Positions 46,166 through 55,908 are shown, counted from the first letter of the stretch. The stretch is DNA of 64,000 nucleotides from Acidobacteriota bacterium (GCA_016213785.1 JACQZQ010000092.1:62001-126000); one strand, 5' to 3'. The notes: a model not told the origin generated them from the letters alone. Numbers and translations: made by a program.

Positions 46166-47941
46166 TTATTTAGTTACCGCTGGGGTTGGTTCAGCCACGA
46201 ATTTATTAATTATTAATTGTAAGGCTACACCAAAAACACTATTAAACATCCAGTATAAAACTAGTCCGCTTGGAGCACTCTTAAAGAAAGCAACAAAGAA
46301 AATTATTGGCATTACATATGTCATCATTACTTTTTGCATTTTTTGTGCTGGATCATCATTTGTTGCAGGTGTAGGCATTATAGCAGTAGCCGCCATAGAC
46401 GCAACGGTCATAATAATTGGTAAAATATAAGTTGGATCAGCTACAGATAAATCTTTTACCCAAAATATAAAAGGGGAATGTCTAACATTAACTGACATTG
46501 AAAGGTAAATATATACAGCCCAAAAGATAGGTAGTTGTAAAAGTAATGGTAGACAACCTGCTAAAGGATTACCTTCCTTAAAGATTTGCATCATTTCTGA
46601 TTGAAGCTGAACTGCACGAGGATCATCAGGTTTAAGTTTCTTAAGCTTTTCTTGGATTTCTTTATATTTAGGCTGCATTTTCTTAGCTCTTTCCATTGCT
46701 ATAGCACTTTTCCATTTTAAGGGGAAAAATATTACATTTATGAGAAGAGTAATAAGAATAATTGCCCAGCCATAGTTATAAGTAACTTTATAAATACCTT
46801 TTAAGGCTAAATCTAGGACAGGAATAAATGGCCTAACCATAAAAGCAAAATAACCATAATTAAGTATTACTTCTAGATCATGTTTATTTTTTAATAAGTC
46901 TACGCTTAAAGTAGCAAGTAGGTCGCGATCCTTAGGAGCAATAAAAAATAAATAAGGTTGATCATTTACTACTGGAATGGCTACAGATAACATCCCTTTA
47001 TAAGTATTATCATTTTCCTTAATAAAGTTATTGTAGACAACTGCATTAGAAGTTTTATCAGGAGGGATTACTGCCATAGCAAAGTAATGATCAATAACTG
47101 CTACCCAATCAGCATTTCCAGGATAAGTTTTAGTTGCAGATAAAGAATCTCCAGTACGCTCAAGCTCTGTTCCTGTTAGAAAGTTGGTTTTAGTATTTTG
47201 AACTATTAAGGTTTGTGGGGGGGTATTAACATAAACATCAAAAGCTTTAACAGATTGATCCCCAAAATTTGGCCCAATTAAAAGCTTTGCTGCTAGAGCT
47301 TGGTTATTATTAAGTACTTTTGCTTGAAAATCAAAAGTGCTTTTTCCTCCTATTATCTTAAGACGTTTTTCTGCTTCAATTCCACTAGAGTTTTTGAGAG
47401 TAAAGACTATTTCTCTAGTTTCGCCATCTTTTAAGATAATGGTTTCAGCATCTTCATTAATACTATAATTAGATTCATTTAATATCTTAGTAAAGTTAGT
47501 TGTTTCTGTTTCAAAACGTAGTGGAGCACCAACTTTTTGTAGCCCTTCTTGAGAAACTAGTTCTAGCGAGCTATAGTCAGACCCTTTTATTTCTCTACTG
47601 CCTAAGTGATGAATACTAAGTGATGTTAGTAGTGCACCACGATTATCAAAAGTAGCGTTCCATTGAGAAGTTTTAATAGTTAATTTTCTTTGATTAACTT
47701 GTTGTTCTATAGGTACTGAGCTAGTTGTTTCTATAGGTGAAGTAGTAGGTGTTACTGTAGATGTAGCATTTTCGCTTGATTGTGGAGTAGATGAAGTGCT
47801 TGGAGATGGAGTTGTGCTAGATGTAGTCTTAAGATCTTTACTAGGGGTTACTGCTTCTGGATAAAAGTAGGAAACAGCAAATTGCCAACCAACAAGTATT
47901 AAAAATGATAATACTATAAAAGTAATAAAGCGTTTTTCCAT
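46166..47941 (-). CDS. yidC: Membrane protein insertase YidC
   Basis: 591 residues with one N-terminal membrane helix (RFITFIVLSFLILVGWQFAVSYF), a Ser/Thr/Pro-rich link, a large periplasmic beta domain (about residues 90-360) and five conserved C-terminal helices starting with YNYGWAIILITLLINVIFFPL. The insertase groove Arg is in WKSAIAMERAKKMQPK. The large periplasmic domain indicates a diderm host. It lies between yidD and jag. Confidence 0.96.
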   Translation of the reverse strand: MEKRFITFIVLSFLILVGWQFAVSYFYPEAVTPSKDLKTTSSTTPSPSTSSTPQSSENATSTVTPTTSPIETTSSVPIEQQVNQRKLTIKTSQWNATFDNRGALLTSLSIHHLGSREIKGSDYSSLELVSQEGLQKVGAPLRFETETTNFTKILNESNYSINEDAETIILKDGETREIVFTLKNSSGIEAEKRLKIIGGKSTFDFQAKVLNNNQALAAKLLIGPNFGDQSVKAFDVYVNTPPQTLIVQNTKTNFLTGTELERTGDSLSATKTYPGNADWVAVIDHYFAMAVIPPDKTSNAVVYNNFIKENDNTYKGMLSVAIPVVNDQPYLFFIAPKDRDLLATLSVDLLKNKHDLEVILNYGYFAFMVRPFIPVLDLALKGIYKVTYNYGWAIILITLLINVIFFPLKWKSAIAMERAKKMQPKYKEIQEKLKKLKPDDPRAVQLQSEMMQIFKEGNPLAGCLPLLLQLPIFWAVYIYLSMSVNVRHSPFIFWVKDLSVADPTYILPIIMTVASMAATAIMPTPATNDDPAQKMQKVMMTYVMPIIFFVAFFKSAPSGLVLYWMFNSVFGVALQLIINKFVAEPTPAVTK

Positions 47942-48032
47942 AAAATTGTTGTCTTTACCTCTAATGCTAAAAAGCTGTTAAGAACAAATAAAATCCGCTG
48001 AATGTTGACATAAAAGAAAGAATGCCTGCTAG

Positions 48033-48398
48033 TTACTTCACCGGATCATAACCACCTGGACAAAATGGGTGGCAACGCAGTAAACGACCTATTGCTAGGT
48101 AAATACCTTTTAGTACTCCATAACGCTCTACAGCTTCTAAAGTATATTGTGAACAAGTTGGTATAAAACGGCATGAAGGTGCTTTTAAGGGTGAAATAAA
48201 TATTCTATAGAAATTAATTAAGCCAATAACTAAGATTTTAAGTCCTTTTGTAGGAAGTTGAGCAAGCGTAAGAACTCTGTTTTTACCTCTTGGAAGGGAG
48301 TCGTTATCATTGCTTTCTTTACATTGAACACTAGGTCGTAAGGTTTTATTAGTAGAGTTTTGTTTTGGCGAAATATTTCTCTTAAAATTCTTTTGCAT
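48033..48398 (-). CDS. yidD: Membrane protein insertion efficiency factor YidD
   Basis: The C-terminal 70 residues are Yid[35 protein letters not shown] and [16 protein letters not shown] with the conserved Cys residues. The only ATG in this frame is at 48398, which gives a 121-residue protein and a 169-bp overlap with rnpA. Family members are usually 70-90 residues. A non-ATG start near 48245 (for example an ATT or ATC codon just before LVIGLINFY) would give the usual length, so the true start is open. The N-terminal 45 residues may be only the shadow of rnpA. Confidence 0.88.
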   Translation of the reverse strand: MQKNFKRNISPKQNSTNKTLRPSVQCKESNDNDSLPRGKNRVLTLAQLPTKGLKILVIGLINFYRIFISPLKAPSCRFIPTCSQYTLEAVERYGVLKGIYLAIGRLLRCHPFCPGGYDPVK

Positions 48399-48598
48399 CG
48401 GTTTCTTTCCACTGCGTTACCTATTTTCTTAGTAACAGTTACGCCTAAACGAGACATAGGTTCGTTGTTTTTTAATGCAAAGAAGGTAAATAAAGGAGAG
48501 TTATAACGACGGCCTTTGTCATAAACCCACTTAAATTGGTAAGAAACTCTTAATCTTTCAACTTTTTGATAACGGGCTTTTGCTGATAAGCAAGACAT
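48230..48598 (-). CDS. rnpA: Ribonuclease P protein component
   Basis: Protein subunit of RNase P, which matures tRNA 5' ends. Motifs: [11 protein letters not shown]-like start ([20 protein letters not shown]), [27 protein letters not shown] with the RNR signature at residues about 65-72. 122 residues. It lies between rpmH and yidD, which overlaps it in another frame. Confidence 0.94.
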   Translation of the reverse strand: MSCLSAKARYQKVERLRVSYQFKWVYDKGRRYNSPLFTFFALKNNEPMSRLGVTVTKKIGNAVERNRCKRILREIFRQNKTLLIKPYDLVFNVKKAMITTPFQEVKTEFLRLLNFLQKDLKS

Positions 48599-48737
48599 AA
48601 CTAGCTGTCTCTAGAGAAAAACTTAAAACTTAAATTTTAATTTTTTAGTTCTTAAGCTTTATAATCTTTAATCTATCACTTTTACTAGCCCAGGACTACT
48701 CTGTCCTGGGGCTTAAGTTATAAAGTGATAAAAATTT

Positions 48738-48881
48738 TTAGTAATGAAAAGGGGTTAAGCGCTGGCGTCCTTTAGCACGACGACGTTTTAACACTAAACG
48801 ACCTCCTTTAGTGCTCATACGAGAGCGAAACCCATGTTTTTTAGCACGACGGCGATTATTGGGTTGATAAGTTCTTATCAT
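48738..48881 (-). CDS. rpmH: 50S ribosomal protein L34
   Basis: 47 residues, highly basic: starts [19 protein letters not shown] and ends [15 protein letters not shown], the full family pattern. ATG at 48879-48881 (minus), with AAGGAG upstream, stop at 48738-48740. It is the first gene of the rpmH-rnpA-yidD-yidC-jag run. The region normally occupied by dnaA, upstream of it, is noncoding here. Confidence 0.96.
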   Translation of the reverse strand: MIRTYQPNNRRRAKKHGFRSRMSTKGGRLVLKRRRAKGRQRLTPFHY

Positions 48882-49325
48882 ATGCTTACTCCTTAGAAAA
48901 ATATTATTTAATATATTAGGCCATAGTTTTAGAAAAGAAGTAAGAATAAGAGACTCTCTTTACTAAAGTCAAGCTGATTATGAGAGTATAAAATTAAACT
49001 CTTATAAATTTGGTAAAATTTTATAGCCTAAAGTTTTTTCCTTAGATTGAGTTTTGCATAGATTTTTACTAAAAGAAAAATTTTGTTTCTGAATTTTAGT
49101 TATAGCGCCATAAAAGAAAAGGTTGTAATATAGTCTGCTATTGATTATAAAGTATTCTTATAATACCTTTTACCCAAATTGCCCTAGATAAGATACTATA
49201 GGTAAACTAAAGTAAGCGTATAATATAGTCTGTTATTTATGAGGCTATTAAGTTACTTAGTCAGTTAAAATTAGGAAAGGATAGTAGAGTTGGGCATTTA
49301 GCTCAATTCTTACAAGGGTTTAAGT
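48882..49325. other. 444-bp noncoding divergent region upstream of rpmH
   Basis: AT-rich and without an open frame of note. The word TAATATAGTCTGYTATT occurs at 49126-49142 and 49221-49237, with one change between copies, and a TATAAT lies at 49219-49224 overlapping the second copy. The region holds the rpmH promoter for the minus strand and probably the promoter of the pilT pair for the plus strand. No DnaA box close to consensus was seen. Gene direction switches here from mostly minus to mostly plus. Confidence 0.5.
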
Positions 49326-49883
49326 ATGTTAACTTCAGACTTAGGAGCTACTTTTCAAATCCCTAAACTTGAAGCATCAGCAGAACTACTTTTTACTGAT
49401 AATCGTCGTCTAAGAGGAAAACTTTTTCTATCCATCTTACCTTCTAGCAGACTAGGACATAGTTCAGTTTTAGATGGGTTAAATGAAGATCAAAAGTTTT
49501 TTCCTTTTTTGTCTGATGAATCAAATAGAGTAGAAATTTTTAATAAAGATTTTTTAATTGAAGTAATTATAGATATTAAACTAGACCAAGCTGAGCAAAA
49601 CAGTATTCTAGAGTCTAATATTTGGATTGAAAAAGTCGAAGTACAATGTGGTAACAATATTACTTTAACAGGTAATGTAGTATTAGATTTACCTCCAAAT
49701 CGTGCTAGAGTGTTAGACTTTTTTAATTTACCAGAGCATTTTTTTGCTTTGCAAAAAGATGATAAGAGTCACATTATCAACAAAAAATATGTTACAAGCG
49801 TTAGAGAAATGACTCTACTACCTCCACCACAAACACAATTTGAAACAAAAAAACGTGGTAGGACAAAGAAAAAATCTTCTTAA
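49326..49883 (+). CDS. Conserved-looking protein of unknown function upstream of pilT
   Basis: 185 residues, no signal peptide or membrane segment. The N-terminal half has FTDNRRLRGKLFLSILPSSR and IEIFNKDFLIEV-like strands; the C-terminus ends in a basic KKRGRTKKKSS tail. The fold looks mostly beta. It precedes the PilT-like gene by 59 bp, so a role linked to pili is possible but unproven. GTTTAAGTATG is the start context, with a weak ribosome-binding site. Confidence 0.7.
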   Translation: MLTSDLGATFQIPKLEASAELLFTDNRRLRGKLFLSILPSSRLGHSSVLDGLNEDQKFFPFLSDESNRVEIFNKDFLIEVIIDIKLDQAEQNSILESNIWIEKVEVQCGNNITLTGNVVLDLPPNRARVLDFFNLPEHFFALQKDDKSHIINKKYVTSVREMTLLPPPQTQFETKKRGRTKKKSS

Positions 49884-49942
49884 AACATAATAATAAATAT
49901 TTTAGTCTAAAACAAAGCAAAGTTTTATTAATTGAGGGGCAT

Positions 49943-51634
49943 ATGGATCAAATAGAACAACTGCTTTCCAAGTTCAAAGATTTTAATGCTAATGAATTAC
50001 ATCTAGAAGCTAGTCAAAAACCTTATTTTGCAACCTCTTCGGGTGTTCGTGAAATAAGTTCAAATCCTATTCAACATAAAGATATTGTCCAGCTTATTTC
50101 TCCAATTCTTACGCCTGCGGCAAAAAGCGAACTAATAGAAAAGCCTGGAACAGAATTTCAATATCGTGGTTCATCAGGCACATACCAAGTCTCTATAAAA
50201 AAATCTAGTTTAGGTTTTAATGTAATAATTCGACCATTAGGTGCGCCTGCTGGAACGGCTCCTACTCCAATGGTAACACAGCCTGTAGCTGCTATGTCTA
50301 AGCCTACTAATTTCACTCCTTCAAGTGCAACGGGTACTTATTCAAACACACAACCAACTCAACAATATGCTGCTCAACAAAATGTTACTCAAATGCAGCC
50401 CCCGCCCACACCTCAACAAACCCAACCAGTTCAACAGCCTTTTAGACAGCCTATTGCTCCTTCTCCAGCAGCCAATTCTAATTTTGCTGCTCCAAGCTCT
50501 GTTTCAAGCTCTGCTTCAAGCCCTTCACCTGCACCTCAACGACCTCGTGTTGGGCATAGTCCAGAAATCGATAAATATTTTGAAGAAATGGTAAGAATGA
50601 AAGCCTCAGACTTACATCTTTCCACTGGAATGCCTCCTATGGTACGCCACGACGGTGAAATGAAAACTCTTGACCATCCTGTTTTAAGATCTGAGGACAC
50701 AGAACGAATTCTTCAAGAAATAATGCCACAAAGAAATAAAGAAGAATTTAACCGACGACATGATACAGACTTTGCTTATGAAATCAGAGATTTAGGCCGA
50801 TTTCGTTCTAATATCTTTATGGATCGCAAAGGTTGGGGAGCAGTATTTCGTGTAATTCCTACAAAAATTCTTACTGCTGAAGACTTAAAACTTTCTAAAC
50901 CAATCTTAGATTTATGCTTTTTAAGCAAAGGCTTAGTTGTTGTTACTGGCCCAACTGGTAGCGGTAAATCTACTACTCTAGCTGCTATGATGGATTTTCT
51001 TAATCGCCACCGTAAAGACCATGTAATTACTATTGAAGACCCTATAGAATTTGTCCATGAAAATAAAGGCTGTTTAGTAAATCAACGCGAAGTCCATAAT
51101 CATACAGATTCTTTTAAGGATGCTCTACGCGCAGCCCTTCGCGAAGACCCTGATATTATTCTAGTAGGTGAAATGCGCGACCTTGAAACTATTGCAATTG
51201 CTATTGAAACAGCAGAAACAGGACACTTAGTTTTTGGTACACTTCATACCACCACAGCAGCATCCACTATTGACCGTATCATTGACCAGTTTCCAACAGA
51301 TCGCCAATCTCAAATTCGTACAATGCTCTCAGAATCTCTTAAAGGCGTAGTTGCCCAAACACTCCTAAAGAAAAAAGGCGGAGGCCGTATAGCTGCATTA
51401 GAAATCTTACTTGTTACTCCAGCTATTTCTAACCTAATCCGTGAAGGTAAGACTTTCCAGATTCCTTCTGTAATGCAAACCTCTAAAAACCTAGGAATGG
51501 TTACACTTAATGATGCACTATTTGAACATGTAAAAAATGGTCTAGTCTCTGCTGAAGATGCTTATGTTAAAGCTGTAGATAAAACTAGCTTTAAGGAACT
51601 TTGTAAACGGGCTAATATTGACCTTGGTTTTTAG
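49943..51634 (+). CDS. PilT-type retraction ATPase with extra N-terminal domain
   Basis: Hexameric ATPase that depolymerises type IV pili. Residues about 215-560 are a complete PilT: MVRMKASDLHLSTGMPP, Walker A VTGPTGSGKSTT near 336, Asp box ITIEDPIEFVHEN, Walker B region DPDIILVGEMRDLETI and the His box GTLHTTTAASTIDRI. Before it come about 100 residues that look like a second, degraded PilT N-domain (FNANELHLEASQKPYF) and a Pro/Gln/Ser-rich linker of about 100 residues (residues 105-205). Most PilT proteins are near 340-380 residues, so the extension is unusual. Confidence 0.9.
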   Translation: MDQIEQLLSKFKDFNANELHLEASQKPYFATSSGVREISSNPIQHKDIVQLISPILTPAAKSELIEKPGTEFQYRGSSGTYQVSIKKSSLGFNVIIRPLGAPAGTAPTPMVTQPVAAMSKPTNFTPSSATGTYSNTQPTQQYAAQQNVTQMQPPPTPQQTQPVQQPFRQPIAPSPAANSNFAAPSSVSSSASSPSPAPQRPRVGHSPEIDKYFEEMVRMKASDLHLSTGMPPMVRHDGEMKTLDHPVLRSEDTERILQEIMPQRNKEEFNRRHDTDFAYEIRDLGRFRSNIFMDRKGWGAVFRVIPTKILTAEDLKLSKPILDLCFLSKGLVVVTGPTGSGKSTTLAAMMDFLNRHRKDHVITIEDPIEFVHENKGCLVNQREVHNHTDSFKDALRAALREDPDIILVGEMRDLETIAIAIETAETGHLVFGTLHTTTAASTIDRIIDQFPTDRQSQIRTMLSESLKGVVAQTLLKKKGGGRIAALEILLVTPAISNLIREGKTFQIPSVMQTSKNLGMVTLNDALFEHVKNGLVSAEDAYVKAVDKTSFKELCKRANIDLGF

Positions 51635-51650
51635 CTATAAAGGCAATAAA

Positions 51651-52604
51651 ATGAATAAATTAGAACGTATTGATGCTGCTATTAATGGTAACACTCTAGA
51701 CCGCTTACCCTTTAGCTTTTGGTATCACTTTGGCCTTCAACACACAAATGCAGAATCTCTTGCTCAAGCCCACCTTAGCTTTTTTTATACCTATGACCTA
51801 GATTTTCTTAAGATAATGAATGATTATTCTTATCCTAAGTCTGATAACCAAAGTGTAGATTCAAATATATTTGATTTATCAGATATATCTGATTGGAAAG
51901 CACTTAAAGTTCTTTCAGGTGATGAAGGCGGTTTTGGTGAGCAACTAAAAGCATTAAGAATAATTGCTGATGAGCTTAAAGGCCAAGCCTATTTTGTAGA
52001 AACAATTTTTAGCCCTTGGACAATAGCAAGAAGACTTTCAGATAAAAAGACTATTTTAGAGCTTAAAAATAAAGAGCCTGAATTGCTACTAGATGTTATG
52101 CATAAAATTGCTGAGTCTTTAGCAAACTATGCTCGTCAGGCGGTTTTAGCTGGTGCAGCAGGAATATTTCTTTCTCTTAGCGCAGCATCAGCCGATATTA
52201 TGACTTACTCAGAATATAAAAAGTTCTGTCGTCCATTTGATTTAATTATTCTTAATGCAATAAAAGATCAGACTAAGTTTAATATCTTACATATTCATGG
52301 GCAAAACATCTTTTTTGATGAGCTACTTGACTATCCTGTTCAATCAATAAACTGGTCACATAAACACACTAAACCCACTTTAGAAACGGCTCACAAACAA
52401 TATAAAGGCTGTTTACTTGGTGGAATTGATGAAGAGGGTTTTGGTCATAACACTGTGAAAAATATTGAAGAAGAAGTTAAAGAAACTATAAATACCATAG
52501 GGAAAAGAAACTTAATCATAACTCCAGGTTGTTCTATCCAGACTGATAGCGCCCCTAAATTACTTTATGCAGTAAAAAGGGCTGTTTTAGAACACTCAGC
52601 TTAA
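51651..52604 (+). CDS. Uroporphyrinogen decarboxylase-superfamily protein
   Basis: 317 residues from the ATG at 51651; the open frame extends to 51618, overlapping pilT, but AAGG precedes this ATG and MNKLERIDAAINGNTLDRLPFSFWYH is the typical URO-D start. Later motifs: FVETIFSPWTIARRL, NILHIHGQN and LGGIDEEGFG. The second conserved half ends in LIITPGCSIQTDSAPKLLYAV. It may be a haem enzyme paralogue or a methyltransferase of the MtaA/CmuA type; HemE itself usually has a stronger PRxxR motif, not seen here. Confidence 0.8.
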   Translation: MNKLERIDAAINGNTLDRLPFSFWYHFGLQHTNAESLAQAHLSFFYTYDLDFLKIMNDYSYPKSDNQSVDSNIFDLSDISDWKALKVLSGDEGGFGEQLKALRIIADELKGQAYFVETIFSPWTIARRLSDKKTILELKNKEPELLLDVMHKIAESLANYARQAVLAGAAGIFLSLSAASADIMTYSEYKKFCRPFDLIILNAIKDQTKFNILHIHGQNIFFDELLDYPVQSINWSHKHTKPTLETAHKQYKGCLLGGIDEEGFGHNTVKNIEEEVKETINTIGKRNLIITPGCSIQTDSAPKLLYAVKRAVLEHSA

Positions 52605-52620
52605 GATTATTTACCTGTAT

Positions 52621-54630
52621 TTAGCTTAGATCAGAAATAACTAAGTTAGAAAAATCATCTACTTCTAGTTCAAATTTTTCTGGAAGTAAGGTTGTAGAGC
52701 TATATTCCATCACAATTAAAGGCCCTTTGAGTTTACAACCAATGGGCAAATTCTCACGTTGATATACAGGAATTTCCTTAGCACCTTTTTGAAAATAAAC
52801 TTGTGATAAAAAGGCTGGTTTAACTGCTAGCGTATTTTTAAAATAGCGTTTTATTGGCGGTTTAGTTGTTAAACCAATAGCTTTTAGTTTTAGGCTAACA
52901 ATTTCTACTGCTCGACTAGAATCAGAATATCCATATCTTTTTTCATGTAATTTATGGAAGTTTTCTAACACTTTATTTGACCAATCAAGCTCTAATTCAA
53001 AAGATTGACCTTTGTAGCGAAGCGCAACGCGTCTAGATAATTTAATTTTATTTAGACTAAAACCTTCTTCCATTAAATCTTTTTGGGCAAGTGTTGCTAG
53101 CTCATCAAAAATTATAAGTGCTTGTTTTTGATGTAATTGGCTTGCATTTAACATAACTGTTCGAGAATAATCTTTTAAAACATCAGCCATTAAACACCCC
53201 AATGCAGAAAGTGCCCCAGGTGCAGGTGGGATAAGGATTTTAGGGATTCTTAATGATTGTGCAAGTTCAGCAATATGTAACCCTCCAGCACCACCAAAAC
53301 TAACTAATGTAAAATATCTAGGGTCATAACCTCGTTCTATAGAAACAACCCTTAGGGCTTGTTCCATATTAGCATTAGCTATAGCAATAACTCCAAGTGC
53401 AGCACCAATTGGGGTTATAGAATGTTTAGTCTTTTCTGTAATTAAATGAGCAAATTTTTCAAATGCTTTTTCAACACTTTTTCGATCTAGTTTTAAGTCT
53501 CCACCAAGTAAACTATCACTCCCAAATCTTCCTAAAAGTAGATTAGCATCTGTAACAGTGATTTGCTCACCCTTGCCATAACAGATAGGGCCAGGGTTAC
53601 TACCAGCACTTTCTGGGCCTACTCCTAAGGCTCCACCACTGTCTAAATAAGCAATTGAACCACCACCAGCGCCAACTGTATGAATATCTAAAACTGGTAC
53701 AGCAACGGGTAGGGCTGCAATGTTAGCCTCATTTGTAGTTGTCACTTTACCGTCAACTAATGCTACATCTGTAGAAGTACCGCCCATATCAAAAGTAATA
53801 ATTTGGTTAAACCCTGCTTTTTGAGCAACTAAACTTGCACCTAATACTCCTCCTGCTGGGCCTGATAAAATTGTACGTACAGGTTCACGGCTTGCTATAG
53901 TAGCAGAAATTACCCCCCCACTAGACTGCATTACTCTTAAAGTACTAGGTTTATTTTCTAGCACTTTATCTAGACTTTTATTTAATGAGGATAAATAGTC
54001 TCCTACTTTAGGGCTTAGATAAGCATTAATTACTACTGTTGAAGTCCGTTCATATTCTCGATATTCTGGTAAGATTACAGAAGATAAAGAGATAGGGAAA
54101 TAGTTAGATAATTTTTCAGCAATTTTTCTTTCATGTATAGGATTAACAAATGAGAAAAGCAAACAAACTGCAATTGCACTAACTTCTTTATTTTGACATT
54201 CTTGTAGGATATTTTCTAAGTCTTGTTCATCTAATGGCTCTAAAATATTGCCATCAAAAGTTATTCGTTCCTTAACACCAAAGCGCAAATCATTAGAAAC
54301 TAGAGGAGAAGGACGGGTTACATTAAAATTATAGATTTCAGGTCGAGCTTGTCGGCCTATTTCAAGCACATCCTCAAAGCCTGCTGTTGTAATTAAAGCT
54401 GTTTTAGCCCCTTTACGCTCAAGTAGGGTATTAGTTGCTACGGTCGTTCCATGTAGAATTTTATAGCTAGAGCCTTTTAACTTTTCATGAATTTGTTTTA
54501 GTCCTGCTAGAATGGCTTCAGCAGGGTTATGTGGGGTTGAAGAAAGCTTAAAAGTTAAAAACCCGCCTTTGTGCCAAACCACAAAATCTGTAAATGTACC
54601 ACCTGTATCAATGCCTACAAAAATTTCCAC
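52621..54630 (-). CDS. Hydantoinase A / N-methylhydantoinase-family ATPase subunit (HyuA-like)
   Basis: 669 residues. Two Hydant_A domains: FVGIDTGGTFTDFVVW at the start, ILHGTTVATNTLLERKGAKTALITT near 60, VISATIASREPVRTILSGPAGGVLG and ITFDMGGTSTDVALVDG in the middle, and SFGGAGGLHIAELAQSL near 440. The family hydrolyses hydantoins or 5-oxoproline or is a subunit of acetone carboxylase. A HyuB partner is not next to it. The C-terminus is complete. Confidence 0.88.
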   Translation of the reverse strand: MEIFVGIDTGGTFTDFVVWHKGGFLTFKLSSTPHNPAEAILAGLKQIHEKLKGSSYKILHGTTVATNTLLERKGAKTALITTAGFEDVLEIGRQARPEIYNFNVTRPSPLVSNDLRFGVKERITFDGNILEPLDEQDLENILQECQNKEVSAIAVCLLFSFVNPIHERKIAEKLSNYFPISLSSVILPEYREYERTSTVVINAYLSPKVGDYLSSLNKSLDKVLENKPSTLRVMQSSGGVISATIASREPVRTILSGPAGGVLGASLVAQKAGFNQIITFDMGGTSTDVALVDGKVTTTNEANIAALPVAVPVLDIHTVGAGGGSIAYLDSGGALGVGPESAGSNPGPICYGKGEQITVTDANLLLGRFGSDSLLGGDLKLDRKSVEKAFEKFAHLITEKTKHSITPIGAALGVIAIANANMEQALRVVSIERGYDPRYFTLVSFGGAGGLHIAELAQSLRIPKILIPPAPGALSALGCLMADVLKDYSRTVMLNASQLHQKQALIIFDELATLAQKDLMEEGFSLNKIKLSRRVALRYKGQSFELELDWSNKVLENFHKLHEKRYGYSDSSRAVEIVSLKLKAIGLTTKPPIKRYFKNTLAVKPAFLSQVYFQKGAKEIPVYQRENLPIGCKLKGPLIVMEYSSTTLLPEKFELEVDDFSNLVISDLS

Positions 54631-54644
54631 GTTTTATTCCTATG

Positions 54645-54709
54645 AGAGGTAGACACAAAGGTCTACCTCTACCGTTTACCTACACGAAGGCTGACACAAA
54701 GGTCAGCCT
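54645..54709. repeat. Two hairpin repeats with shared loop and compensatory stems
   Basis: Hairpin 1 (54645-54670) has stem AGAGGTAGAC/GTCTACCTCT; hairpin 2 (54688-54709) has stem AGGCTGAC/GTCAGCCT. Both have the loop ACAAAG and are followed by CTCTAC(C/T)GTTTACC. The stems differ at positions that still pair. The core GACACAAAGGTC matches the hairpin at 23497-23518. They lie in the gap between the HyuA-like gene and the small gene at 54717. Confidence 0.85.
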
Positions 54710-54716
54710 CTACTGT

Positions 54717-54968
54717 TTACCGTTTTTTTATCTCTTCCATAACACTTAAAACTAATTCCTTACCATCTTCTAAATTCTTTAGAATTTGTTCAATATCCAT
54801 TTTAGGTTTATTAGGAAAACGATTGCTATGACAATATACCCCATGCATTCCTACTAGGGTAAGAGCATCTGTTAAGATATCTAGAGTTACAGCTAAACGA
54901 CCTCGACAGGTGCCCATCATAAATTCATGTTTTTCTAATTCTTCTTGATAAGTTTCAAATACTGACAT
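54717..54968 (-). CDS. Small protein of unknown function
   Basis: 83 residues: MSVFETYQEELEKHEF at the start, a helical middle (LAVTLDILTDALTLVGMHGVYCHS) and a charged C-terminus (LEDGKELVLSVMEEIKKR). No family recognised. It lies 19 bp downstream of the SDR gene in the same direction, so it is likely co-transcribed. Confidence 0.65.
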   Translation of the reverse strand: MSVFETYQEELEKHEFMMGTCRGRLAVTLDILTDALTLVGMHGVYCHSNRFPNKPKMDIEQILKNLEDGKELVLSVMEEIKKR

Positions 54969-54987
54969 AAATTTCCTTTATACTGTT

Positions 54988-55713
54988 CTATTTTTTAGGC
55001 TTAGATGGTCGAATGTCTACAGCACTAGGTAGACTTCGAGGGTTATGATGTAGAAGATCTATAACAACTTGGGCTACATCCTCAGGCGCTAATTTCCAAT
55101 CTGCCATAGGATCATTAGGGTCAGATCCTTTAAATGAAGTTCTTACGCTTCCTGGTAAAATATAGCTAACGCGGATGTTATCATGACGAACTTCCTGCAT
55201 CATTGCTTCAGAAAAACCTATTAAGCCAAATTTAGAGGCATTATAAGCTGAAGCATTAGGATGAGGGTTTTTTCCTGCAAGACTACCTATATTAAAAATA
55301 TAGCCTCCAGAGCGTTTACGCATTCGAGGAATAGCTTCATGAGAACAATAAAAAAGGCTATTAAGGTTTGTTTCAATTACTGTATGCCATTCTTCTACAG
55401 TCATTTTTTCTACACTAGCAAGTAGCCCAACGCCAGCATTATTAACTAAAACATCTAGAGCGCCAAAGGTTTTATCTACAAATTGAAAAAGGCTTGCGAC
55501 TTCTTCATATTTACGAACATCACAAGTTTGTCCAGCAATTCTATCTCCGCCAATTTCTCTTAACTCATTTATTGCTCGATCTAGCTCTGACTTTCTTCTA
55601 GAGCAAATTACTACATTAAACCCTTCTTTTAGTAACATTTGCGCAGTAGCATAACCAATTCCTAGGCTAGCGCCTGTAACAAGTGCAACTTTAGCATTAT
55701 CAGAAGATTGCAT
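54988..55713 (-). CDS. Short-chain dehydrogenase/reductase
   Basis: 241 residues. NAD(P)-binding TGASLGIGYATAQ near residue 15, SRRKSELDRA suggesting NADP preference (Arg after the second strand), NNAGVG near 92, catalytic Ser in FNIGSLAG and Tyr/Lys in YNASK near 157. Substrate is not evident. Upstream are the divergent penicillin-acylase homologue and a 195-bp gap. Confidence 0.92.
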   Translation of the reverse strand: MQSSDNAKVALVTGASLGIGYATAQMLLKEGFNVVICSRRKSELDRAINELREIGGDRIAGQTCDVRKYEEVASLFQFVDKTFGALDVLVNNAGVGLLASVEKMTVEEWHTVIETNLNSLFYCSHEAIPRMRKRSGGYIFNIGSLAGKNPHPNASAYNASKFGLIGFSEAMMQEVRHDNIRVSYILPGSVRTSFKGSDPNDPMADWKLAPEDVAQVVIDLLHHNPRSLPSAVDIRPSKPKK

Positions 55714-55908
55714 ATTACCCCCAAGTTAAAAAGTTTTTCTATTTTGCCTTAGCAAATATTTGATTGCAAACTAGGGTAGATGTTTAACGGAAAAGTGTTT
55801 TTAATTAAGCTAAAGGCTGTGTTCATGTTAGCTAGGGTTGTAATAATATAAACCTTACACAAAATCTAAATCTAATAAGTCACTATTTTAAGCTAAAAAC
55901 TTTAATTT

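Noticed and set aside
48882-49325. Region upstream of rpmH considered as the origin with dnaA
   Set aside because: No dnaA gene and no word close to TTATCCACA was found; the mnmG-mnmE gap fits better.
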